Source: Thiobacillus sp. UBA2186 (GTDB lineage: Bacteria > Pseudomonadota > Gammaproteobacteria > Burkholderiales > Thiobacillaceae). From it: a stretch of 17,509 bases of DNA. The notes below the pieces were generated by a model. The model worked only from the letters and a program-made list of their open reading frames with translations. It had not been told where the DNA came from and ran no database searches. Below, piece after piece: positions 1-5,991 of the stretch (position 1 is its first letter; the number at the start of each line of letters is the position of its first letter). The DNA lies in contig DCVO01000132.1 of assembly GCA_002327405.1 (NCBI GenBank), positions 13,096-30,604 of the forward strand, read 5' to 3'. A program made the translations under genes and the position numbers.

Positions 1-852
1 CGGCAGGAACACCACTGCGGCGAGGTTGCCGATCAGCACCATCGAGGCCACCTTGTCGGGTTCCTGGTTGTAGCGCTCGGCGAACATGTAGTTGAGCACC
101 GCCGGCGGCAGCGCGCCGAACACCAGCAGGATGGACTGCTGCACCGGATCGAGGTCGAGAAAAGGCGTGAGCAACAGCACCATGACGATGCCGGTCAGGG
201 GCGACACCACCCCGCTCCACGCCCCGATGTGCCAGTCCTTGAACGACACCAGGTTGAGCCGCACGCCCAGCGCGAACAGCAGCATGGGAATCGAGGCATC
301 GCCCACCATCTTGATCGCGGTGTAAAGCGCGTCCGGCAGCACGGTACTCGACAGGCTCACTACCACGCCCAGCACGGTGGCCGCCATCACCGGGGTTTTC
401 AGCAGTTGCAAGAGGTTCATGCGGTGCGCCAGCATGTAGGGCCCCATGGAAAAGTGCAGCACCATCTCCACCAGGAACAGGATGATCGCCGCCGGCAGTG
501 CCGCCTCGCCGAAGGCCAGCACGATGAGCGGGATGCCCATGTTGCCGGAGTTGTTGAACATCATCGGCGGCACGAAGGTCTTCGCCTCCACCTTCAGCAT
601 GCGCGCCACCGGCCACGCCAGCAGGCCCGAGCCCAGGATCACCAGCGCCCCGCCCAGGGCGAGCTGCCAGTAATGTGCGAAATCGAAATCCTTGGAGGCC
701 AGCGCCGCGAATACCAGCGCCGGCACCAGCACGTCCATGCTGATCTGGTTGGTGACGCCGATGTCGGGGCGCTTCACGCGTCCATACAGGTAGCCGATGC
801 CGATGACGGCAAAGATCGGGAAGACGATGGAAAGGATGCGCAGGGCGAGCAT
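1..852 (-). CDS. AEC-family (auxin efflux carrier-like) permease, C-terminus off the window
   Basis: Reading the minus strand from an ATG at 852 gives 284 uninterrupted codons to the window edge. The protein begins MLALRILSIVFPIFAVIGIG and is a chain of hydrophobic segments. The family-typical first half ends in a conserved stretch around residues 97-110 (PPMMFNNSGNMGIPLIVLAF), followed by a second bundle with the motif DASIPMLLFALGVRL and later ALPPAVLNYMFAERY. This matches the membrane transport protein family PF03547, proteins of about 300-320 residues with ten membrane helices that export small organic anions or other solutes, so only a few tens of residues are missing. An in-frame TAA lies three codons upstream of the ATG, so no longer start exists; the ribosome binding site is poor. 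It is transcribed away from tetR. The substrate cannot be told. Confidence 0.88.
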   Translation of the reverse strand, partial: MLALRILSIVFPIFAVIGIGYLYGRVKRPDIGVTNQISMDVLVPALVFAALASKDFDFAHYWQLALGGALVILGSGLLAWPVARMLKVEAKTFVPPMMFNNSGNMGIPLIVLAFGEAALPAAIILFLVEMVLHFSMGPYMLAHRMNLLQLLKTPVMAATVLGVVVSLSSTVLPDALYTAIKMVGDASIPMLLFALGVRLNLVSFKDWHIGAWSGVVSPLTGIVMVLLLTPFLDLDPVQQSILLVFGALPPAVLNYMFAERYNQEPDKVASMVLIGNLAAVVFLP

Positions 853-1024
853 CCGCGGATTTTAAACACAAACCCTGCGAGAAAAGTCGGAGTTCAGCTA
901 TCAACCGGAGCCGACCTTCACCTGGCAGTCGGATTAGCCCGGTCTGGAATGCTTTCCTTAGCTGCCCCTCGGCGGTGAATCGTGCTGAGCAGCAGCTTTT
1001 CGATCTGACGAATGCGAACTCTCG

Positions 1025-1046
1025 ACCCAAAGGCGACTCTTTGGGT
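1025..1046. repeat. Hairpin, 8-bp perfect stem
   Basis: ACCCAAAG at 1025-1032 and CTTTGGGT at 1039-1046 are perfect inverted repeats around the 6-base loop GCGACT. No U-tract follows, so it is not a typical terminator. It sits just upstream of the tRNA-like 3' end and could be part of a degenerate RNA gene or island remnant. Function unknown. Confidence 0.45.
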
Positions 1047-1087
1047 TCCAGAAAGCCGCCATTGCGTGGTGTGCAGATGCAGCAGAC

Positions 1088-1115
1088 GAAGGTTTGATTC
1101 CCGCGCGTTCCACCA
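1088..1115 (+). pseudogene. tRNA-like 3' end (T-arm, acceptor strand and CCA), remnant
   Basis: The segment has the order of a tRNA 3' end: a T-loop TTTGATT between GAAGG and CCCGC, then seven acceptor bases GCGTTCC, a discriminator A and an encoded CCA. Two of the five T-stem pairs do not form, and no matching GGAACGC 5' acceptor strand is visible in the preceding ~100 bases. It is therefore not an intact tRNA. Remnants like this are commonly left where genomic islands integrate at tRNA or tmRNA genes. The terminator directly downstream supports an origin as the end of an RNA gene. Chance resemblance remains possible. Confidence 0.35.
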
Positions 1116-1125
1116 ATATATAAAA

Positions 1126-1151
1126 GTCAACCGTTCTCGGTTGGCCTTTTT
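1126..1151 (+). terminator. Rho-independent terminator
   Basis: GTCAACCG (1126-1133) pairs with CGGTTGGC (1138-1145), with one G-T pair, around the loop TTCT, and is followed by C and five T residues (1147-1151). It is oriented on the plus strand, where no protein gene precedes it, so it most likely ended transcription of the RNA gene whose 3' end remains at 1088-1115. Confidence 0.65.
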
Positions 1152-1378
1152 CTTTGCGCGCTCCCGCGTGTTCGCGGGGATTCCTGCGGATTCTGCGGAC
1201 TTCCTTCTCCGGCCATCTCGCCTACATCGGGCCGCAGTTCGCTCTCTCCGCGCCGTTTTTCTCTCCGGCCTTGCTCCCTGCCGAAGAGCCGAAGTCCGCA
1301 AAGGCCGTCGGCGGCTCCCATCAATATCAACAAGTTACGTGCTGACCGATCAAGCGGTTGGGTGACGGCATTGCTAGA

Positions 1379-1407
1379 TTGAAATTTGAACTAACATTAA
1401 TTAGAAA
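1379..1407 (+). promoter_or_regulatory. Candidate sigma-70 promoter of tetR
   Basis: TTGAAA at 1379-1384 (-35 like) and TAGAAA at 1402-1407 (-10 like, four of six consensus bases) are separated by 17 bases. They lie in an A+T-rich patch in otherwise GC-rich DNA, and the TetR start codon follows 12 bases later. The short leader explains the lack of a clear Shine-Dalgarno sequence. Confidence 0.4.
1391..1404. promoter_or_regulatory. Candidate TetR auto-operator (near-palindrome)
   Basis: CTAACATTAATTAG is a 14-base inverted repeat with one mismatched pair. It lies between the candidate -35 and -10 elements of tetR, the usual position for a TetR-family operator that represses its own gene. The assignment is inferred from position and symmetry only. 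Confidence 0.35.
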
Positions 1408-1419
1408 TTCGCTTACTGA

Positions 1420-2085
1420 ATGAACCCACGGTCGGATGCGATGCGCCAGCCCATTGTAAAGAGATCGACACGCGAGGATATCCTCACGGCATCGGTACGG
1501 TTGTTTGCGCGCCATGGTTATGAAGGCGTATCCATGCGCGCCATCGCGGCCGGCGTAGGTATCCAGGCGCCGGCCTTGTACTACCACTTTCCCGACAAGC
1601 GGAGCTTGTATCTGTCCGTCATGGCTCATGCCGTTACGGACCGGCTGGCCGGCGCGACTGCCGCGCTGCATGGAAGCGCCCCGCCCCTCGTTCGACTCCA
1701 GTGTTTTGTCGCCAAGCTGGTCGAAGACTTGAGCGGCAATCCCGATCTGCTCCTGCTGTTGCAGCGTGAACGACTGGAGGGCGACGAGGAGCGTCAGAGG
1801 CTCCTGGTCAAGGAGGTCTTCGAAGCGCCTTTTGTCGCCCTGATGGGCGTAATGAAAGAAATCGCACCGGATCGGGATGCCCACCTGCTTGCCCAGTCGG
1901 CCATCGGGCTGGTGATGTACCACCTCGAAGCCATGCCGATGCTTCGCTTCATGCCCGGCTGGCGCCCTGAGCACAGACGGCCGGATCGCCTCGCACGGCA
2001 TGTGTGGGGGCTGCTGAAGGCCGCGCTGAGCGGCGAAAGCGCTGAAACAGGCATGGGCCCCCATGAACGAGGCGCCGGCGATTGA
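1420..2085 (+). CDS. TetR/AcrR-family transcriptional regulator
   Basis: A 221-residue protein with the classic TetR N-terminal DNA-binding domain at about residues 17-65. It runs from TREDILTASVRLFARHGYEG through the recognition-helix region MRAIAAGVGIQAPALYYHF to the PDKRSLYLSVM extension. The remainder is a helical ligand-binding and dimer domain without strong sequence signature. An in-frame ATG at 1441 is an alternative start eight codons in; both spare the HTH. In E. coli, the equivalent ybhGFSR operon is preceded by a TetR regulator (CecR, formerly YbiH), so this gene is a good candidate controller of the HlyD/ABC exporter, now pushed about 7 kb away by inserted DNA. A near-palindrome in its promoter suggests autoregulation. 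The ligand is unknown. Confidence 0.9.
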   Translation: MNPRSDAMRQPIVKRSTREDILTASVRLFARHGYEGVSMRAIAAGVGIQAPALYYHFPDKRSLYLSVMAHAVTDRLAGATAALHGSAPPLVRLQCFVAKLVEDLSGNPDLLLLLQRERLEGDEERQRLLVKEVFEAPFVALMGVMKEIAPDRDAHLLAQSAIGLVMYHLEAMPMLRFMPGWRPEHRRPDRLARHVWGLLKAALSGESAETGMGPHERGAGD

Positions 2086-2106
2086 ACAAGCCGATTGAAC
2101 AAGCCG
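2081..2106 (+). repeat. 13-bp perfect tandem duplication at the tetR stop codon
   Basis: The unit attgaacaagccg occurs twice head to tail (2081-2093 and 2094-2106). The first unit contains the TGA stop of tetR. It looks like a recent slippage duplication; it leaves the reading frame of tetR unaffected because it lies at and after the stop. Confidence 0.9.
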
Positions 2107-2215
2107 ATATCGGCATCGCCCGGACGGAAGCCCAGGTCCGGCGCCGGGTCAAATAGGGTTTCGTGGCGGCAGCACCCGTCACGTCACCGTTGCGCCCCAG
2201 GGCGTGACGGCAGGA

Positions 2216-2235
2216 CGCAGCCGGTACCGGCTGCG
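2216..2235. promoter_or_regulatory. 20-bp perfect palindrome
   Basis: CGCAGCCGGT followed directly by ACCGGCTGCG is a perfect palindrome with no spacer, lying between tetR and the DUF2934 gene. A dyad with no loop favours a dimeric protein binding site over an RNA hairpin. The TetR protein encoded just upstream is one candidate ligand, but the sequence does not resemble the near-palindrome in the tetR promoter. Confidence 0.5.
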
Positions 2236-2302
2236 ACTGTTTGTGCCCGACGACGTGCCGGTCGCGGGCAGCAGTCCTATGGACGCAACAGGAGGTCGTA
2301 TC

Positions 2303-2503
2303 ATGTCAAAGCACACGCGCAGCAGCAAAACCGAGCCTACCGCCGCCGAACCCGCAACATCGCAGCGGCCGCAGTGGATCGCCGTCGCCGCCTATTACCG
2401 GTCGGAGCACAGGGGATTCGCAGAGGGTCACGAGCTTGAGGACTGGCTTGAGGCGGAAAAGGAGATCGATGCGTCTCTCGCCAGGGAGCGCGAAGAAGAA
2501 TGA
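2303..2503 (+). CDS. DUF2934 family small protein
   Basis: A 66-residue protein that starts MSKHTRSSKT after a strong ribosome binding site (GGAGG at 2291-2295, seven bases before the ATG). After a disordered, charged N-terminus, residues 26-55 carry the DUF2934 (PF11154) signature: IAVAAYYRSEHRGFAEGHELEDW followed by LEAEKEID. Members are short soluble proteins of unknown function, frequent in proteobacteria and often found near stress, transport or mobile genes. The C-terminus is highly acidic. It lies downstream of tetR in the same direction and is followed by a strong hairpin (2513-2543). I can assign the family but no function. Confidence 0.85.
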   Translation: MSKHTRSSKTEPTAAEPATSQRPQWIAVAAYYRSEHRGFAEGHELEDWLEAEKEIDASLAREREEE

Positions 2504-2512
2504 GCCGCTGAG

Positions 2513-2543
2513 GCCGCCTTGCCGGGCTGACCGGCGAGGCGGC
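2513..2543 (+). terminator. Strong GC hairpin after the DUF2934 gene
   Basis: GCCGCCTTGCCGG (2513-2525) and CCGGCGAGGCGGC (2531-2543) pair over 13 positions, one of them G-T, around the loop GCTGA. The stem begins ten bases after the stop codon. No T-run follows, so it may be a weak terminator, an mRNA-stabilising structure, or both. Confidence 0.5.
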
Positions 2544-2561
2544 GCCTTGGGATCGGGCCGT

Positions 2562-2772
2562 CGTTGGCGCGCCGAATGCCGTGTTCAAGCCGAGGGGGCC
2601 TGTCCGATGTGGCGCAACACGCCGTTTCCGGAAAGCGGCCTCCGGGTGGACAATGAAAAAAATCCAGGCGAAGGTCGACCAAGCATGGATAAACGCAGAA
2701 TCATCGCCGGCATCGGCCTGGCAGTTGCGGTCGTGGTCATCGGCATCGTGCTGTGGCAGGTGCTCAGGCCGG
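2562..2772 (+). repeat. Left-end duplication, copy A (leader and start of hlyD)
   Basis: This stretch aligns with 8893-9101. By eye I count about 17 substitutions and a 2-base length difference. Homology starts at cgttggcgcgcc and ends after tgctcaggccgg. It contains the ~120-base region upstream of the HlyD gene and its first ~30 codons. Beyond 2772 the two copies diverge completely: here into the P-type ATPase, there into the rest of the HlyD gene. Confidence 0.93.
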
Positions 2773-2822
2773 ATTTTCCAGATTCACCCCTTAAAAGGAA
2801 CAGCGACCATGGCCAAGGCTAA
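2685..2822 (+). pseudogene. Truncated HlyD-family membrane anchor (45 codons), chimeric tail
   Basis: From the ATG at 2685 the frame reads MDKRRIIAGIGLAVAVVVIG and then IVLWQVLRPD, nearly identical to the start of the intact HlyD protein at 9014. After 29 residues homology stops and the frame runs through unrelated DNA (FPDSPLKRNSDHGQG) to a TAA at 2820-2822, 14 bases inside the P-type ATPase gene. What remains encodes only a single membrane-spanning anchor, so it cannot act as an adaptor. If translated it would give a small membrane peptide whose termination could couple translation to the ATPase start at 2809. I treat it as a remnant, though an expressed leader peptide is possible. Confidence 0.8.
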
Positions 2823-5301
2823 ATCCACCTCCGGCCGGACTGCGACGCCGGAATCCATTGCTCAGAAGAATCCGCCCGTCACCGCGATCGACTCGGGGCT
2901 TAATGCAGAGGAGGCCGCCGCGCGTTTGGCGCGTTATGGCCCGAACCGCCTGTTCATGCCTGCGCCGGTGCGCTTCTGGCGTATCGCCGCCGAAGAGATC
3001 ACCGAGCCGATGATCCTGCTCCTGCTCGTGGTGGGCTTCTTCTACAGCCTATGGGGCGAGCTGGGCGATGCGCTCACCATCTTCGCCATCATCCTGACGC
3101 TGGTCGCGGTCGAGGTCGGCAACGAGTTCCGCGCCAAACGCGCCATCGCCGCGCTCGATCGCATCGCCGCGCCGCGCGCGCGGGTGCGGCGCGATGGCGA
3201 AGTCGCTGCAATCGACACCGAGCAGATCGTGCCGGGCGACGTGCTGGTACTGCTGCCGGGCACGCGCGTGGCCGCCGATGCGCGCCTGACCCAGTCCATG
3301 AGTCTGGCGCTCGACGAGTCGGCGCTGACCGGGGAATCGTTTCCGCAGGAAAAACACGCGGGCGAGGCCGTCTTTGCCGGCACGCTGGTGGTGGCCGGCG
3401 AGGCCGAGGCCGAGGTGACGGCCACGGGCGCGGCGACGCGCCTGGGTCAAATGGCGGCGGAGCTTGCGCAGGTGAAGCCGCCGAAGACACCGTTGCAGCT
3501 CGCCATGAAGGCGCTCGCCGGCAAGCTCGTGTGGGTGGCATTGTTCTTCTCGTTCGCGATCCCGCTGATCGGCTGGCTGCGCGGCGGGGACTTCCGGGAG
3601 ATGGTGCTCACCGGGCTGTCGCTCGCCTTCGCCACCATCCCCGAGGAGCTGCCCATCATCGTCACCATGGTGCTGGGGCTCGGTTCTTATGCGCTGTCGC
3701 GCCAGAATTTCCTGGTCAAGCGTCTGCGCGCCGCCGAGACCTTGGGTGACGCCACGGTCATCGTGACCGACAAGACCGGGACGCTCACCGAGAGCCGTCT
3801 GCGCGTGGCCGTCGTCCATCCGCCCGAGGGCGAGGCACGGGTCATCGGCGTTGCGCTCGGGGCGCTGTCGGCGCACGTGCTCGATCCGCTCGAGCGGGCC
3901 ATCGCCGAACGCGCACACGCCCTCGGCGCGCCATCGCCCGCGGGTGAGATCGCGCGGTTGCGCCAGCCGGGCAACGGCCGGCGGACCAAGGCCGTGATCC
4001 GGCGTGCGGACGGGGAGCTGCACCTGTACGTCTCCGGCGCCCCCGAGGAGATCTTCGCGCTTTGCGAGAACGTGCCACCCGAGTTGGCCGAACAGCTCGC
4101 CGCGGAAGCGGCGCTCGGACGGCGCGTCATCGCCACGGCGACGCGAGCGCTCGACGCCCGGGAGTCGGATCGGCCGTTCGAGGCGCTGGAGCGGGGTCTC
4201 GGCCTCGCCGGTCTGGTGAGCTTCGCCGACCCGCCGCGCCCGGGCGTGAAGGAGACGCTCGCGCGCGTCGCCGCCGCCGGCGTCCGCACCGTCATGGTCA
4301 CAGGTGACCACCCGGCGACCGCCGCCGCGATCGCCCGCGAGGTCGGCATCCAGGCCTCGCGGGTGCTGACCGGGGCGGAACTGGACCGGCTGAGCGACGC
4401 GGCGTTGGCCCAGGCGGTGCACGAGGTGTCGGTCTACGCGCGCGCCACGCCGCAACACAAGTACCGTCTGGTCCAGGCGCTGCAGCGCGGCGGCGAGGTG
4501 GTGGCCGTGACCGGCGACGGGGTCAACGACGCGCTCGCGCTCAAGGCCGCCGACGTGGGCATCGCCATGGGGATCAAGGGCACCGACGTCGCCAAGGAGG
4601 CGGCGCAGGTGGTGCTCGCCGACGACAACTACGTCACCATCGCCCGCGGCGTGTTCGAGGGGCGCAAGTTCTTCGACAACCTGCGCAAGGGCGTCACCTA
4701 CTATCTTTCCGTGAAGGCCGGCCTCATCGCCATCTTCCTGCTGCCCGTGCTGCTCGGGCTGCCGCTGCCGTTCTCGCCCATCCAGATCATCGTGCTCGAG
4801 CTGTTCATGGACCTCGCCGCCTCGGCCGCCTTCGTCGCCGAGCCGGCGGAGGAGGACATCTACCGCCGCCGCCCGCGGCGCGCGAGAGAACGACTCCTCG
4901 GTGCCGCCACGGTGCGCGCGATCCTGCTCAAGGGCGCGTTGCTGTTCGCCGCCGTGATGGCGGCCTACGCGTTCGCCCGGAGCCAGGGGCTCGCGCCGGG
5001 TGCGGTGCAGACCTGCGCCTTCGCCGCGTGGATGGCGGGACACGTGGTGCTCGCCTTCGTCTCGCGCAGCGACGAGCAGTGGATACTCCTGCGGCGCGGC
5101 GTGTTCACGAACCGCGTGATGAACCTCTGGGCGCTCACGGCGCTCGCGTTTCTGCTCGCAGTGGTCTATCTGCCGTTCCTGCGCGAGGCGCTGCGCTTCG
5201 AGGTGGTGGGGATCACTCAATTCCTGCTCGCGGCCGGGCTCGGGGCGCTCGTTGCCGCGCTGGCGGAATTCGCAAAACTGTTTGCACCGAAATACCCCTG
5301 A
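2809..5301 (+). CDS. P-type cation-transporting ATPase, P2-like, ion uncertain
   Basis: An 830-residue protein starting MAKAKSTSG behind AAAAGGAA at 2793-2800. Preceding codons are in frame back to 2581 but belong to the duplicated hlyD leader. It has a cation-ATPase N-terminal segment (residues 24-50), the actuator motif TGES at 174-177, the phosphorylation motif DKTGTLT with Asp321, MVTGD at 496-500 and TGDGVND at 568-574, all intact, with about ten membrane helices. Helix 4 has IPEELP (Pro278, Glu279) where Ca2+ pumps have IPEGLP. Aligned by eye with SERCA, the other Ca2+ ligands are mostly replaced: Lys636 and Leu639 in helix 5, Glu664 and Met667 in helix 6, with Asp668 kept. No N-terminal metal-binding Cys motif is present, so a Cu/Zn/Cd role is unlikely. 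Transport of H+, Na+ or another cation is possible. It is the first gene of the inserted cargo. Confidence 0.93.
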   Translation: MAKAKSTSGRTATPESIAQKNPPVTAIDSGLNAEEAAARLARYGPNRLFMPAPVRFWRIAAEEITEPMILLLLVVGFFYSLWGELGDALTIFAIILTLVAVEVGNEFRAKRAIAALDRIAAPRARVRRDGEVAAIDTEQIVPGDVLVLLPGTRVAADARLTQSMSLALDESALTGESFPQEKHAGEAVFAGTLVVAGEAEAEVTATGAATRLGQMAAELAQVKPPKTPLQLAMKALAGKLVWVALFFSFAIPLIGWLRGGDFREMVLTGLSLAFATIPEELPIIVTMVLGLGSYALSRQNFLVKRLRAAETLGDATVIVTDKTGTLTESRLRVAVVHPPEGEARVIGVALGALSAHVLDPLERAIAERAHALGAPSPAGEIARLRQPGNGRRTKAVIRRADGELHLYVSGAPEEIFALCENVPPELAEQLAAEAALGRRVIATATRALDARESDRPFEALERGLGLAGLVSFADPPRPGVKETLARVAAAGVRTVMVTGDHPATAAAIAREVGIQASRVLTGAELDRLSDAALAQAVHEVSVYARATPQHKYRLVQALQRGGEVVAVTGDGVNDALALKAADVGIAMGIKGTDVAKEAAQVVLADDNYVTIARGVFEGRKFFDNLRKGVTYYLSVKAGLIAIFLLPVLLGLPLPFSPIQIIVLELFMDLAASAAFVAEPAEEDIYRRRPRRARERLLGAATVRAILLKGALLFAAVMAAYAFARSQGLAPGAVQTCAFAAWMAGHVVLAFVSRSDEQWILLRRGVFTNRVMNLWALTALAFLLAVVYLPFLREALRFEVVGITQFLLAAGLGALVAALAEFAKLFAPKYP

Positions 5302-5424
5302 GCATGGCCTCGGGCGGGGTATTCGTGCCGCGGTCATTACTGACCCAGGCATCCACGGTGCGTCTTACGATCGACCCTTGGTGGGTGCGACAATGCAGAG
5401 TCGTTACGTGGAAAAGGAAGATTG

Positions 5425-5991
5425 ATGCTCTGGCACGCGATCGGCGCCGTCCGCGACCTGGGGCGCCTGCATGACATCGCCTCCGTCCTGATCCGTTATG
5501 GCTTTGGCGATCTGGTGCGGCGGATCGGCATGGCGGGCGCCCTGGAACGTGCCGGACGCGCCCTGCGCTGGCACGAGCCGGAGGCGCTGGCGCGGCTGGA
5601 GCCGCCGGCCCGCGTGCGCCGGGATCCTCCAGCGCCCGGCGTTCTGGTTCGGCGCGGCTGGCGCAGCCTGGGCAGCGCGCTCGCCCTCGTCGCCGGGCTG
5701 CCGCAAGACCTGCGCCAGCTCCTGCGATCCGCGCGACGCGGCAAACTTCACGTGGAGGTCGATGTTCTGCCGCTCAAACAATTCGGCGAACGGCTCGACC
5801 GCGCCGCCAGCCGCCTGGCGATCAGCATCGTCACTGCCGCGCTGATCATCGGTTCGGCCATCGTCATGACCGTCGAGCGCGAGCCCGCCTTGCCGGGCCT
5901 GCCCGCCTTCGGGCTGCTCGGCTTCATCGCCGCCGTCATCGGCGGCCTCTGGGTGTTGTTGTCCATCTGGCGCGGCGGGGGCAGAAATTGA
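5425..5991 (+). CDS. UbiB/ABC1-family protein lacking the kinase-like core
   Basis: A 188-residue protein with a good AAGGA ribosome binding site (5414-5418); a TTG at 5422 could add one residue. Residues 1-66 match the N-terminus of UbiB/ABC1 proteins (AVRDLGRLHDIASVLIRYGF ... WHEPEALARLEPPARVRR), which normally continues into ALEELGPTFVKLGQ. Here it jumps at about residue 67 to a family-like C-terminus: GLPQDLRQLLRSARRGKLHV, then two membrane helices at about 133-152 and 158-182 (ISIVTAALIIGSAIVMTVE and FGLLGFIAAVIGGLWVLLSI). The whole ATP-binding core of roughly 350-400 residues, including the KxGQ motif and catalytic lysine and aspartate, is absent, yet the frame is open. The stop overlaps the next start (TTGA), so the pair is probably co-translated. 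Either a decayed gene with an in-frame deletion or a repurposed membrane protein. Confidence 0.75.
   Translation: MLWHAIGAVRDLGRLHDIASVLIRYGFGDLVRRIGMAGALERAGRALRWHEPEALARLEPPARVRRDPPAPGVLVRRGWRSLGSALALVAGLPQDLRQLLRSARRGKLHVEVDVLPLKQFGERLDRAASRLAISIVTAALIIGSAIVMTVEREPALPGLPAFGLLGFIAAVIGGLWVLLSIWRGGGRN

Larger units (their letters stand above)
853..1419. other. Gene-free interval between the AEC permease and tetR
   Basis: I see no convincing gene here. Short open frames on both strands lack recognisable protein character; one on the minus strand (918-1301) reads ARESNLRLL-like residues, which is what the complement of a tRNA 3' end gives when translated. The interval holds a hairpin (1025-1046), a tRNA-like 3' end (1088-1115), a terminator (1126-1151) and the tetR promoter region (1379-1407). 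The part from about 1155 to 1370 shows nothing I can name. Confidence 0.6.

Noticed and set aside
229..978. Long plus-strand frame rich in His, Gln and Arg
   Set aside because: It is the complement of the AEC permease gene; its composition is typical of a shadow frame and it runs past the permease start into non-coding DNA.
1088..1115. Intact tRNA or tmRNA gene
   Set aside because: T-stem pairing is incomplete and no 5' acceptor partner or anticodon arm could be found in the preceding bases.
3049..5352. Very long minus-strand open frame of 767 codons
   Set aside because: It mirrors the P-type ATPase gene in a high-GC region where stop codons are rare; the sequence is low-complexity Arg/His/Gly/Gln with no domain.
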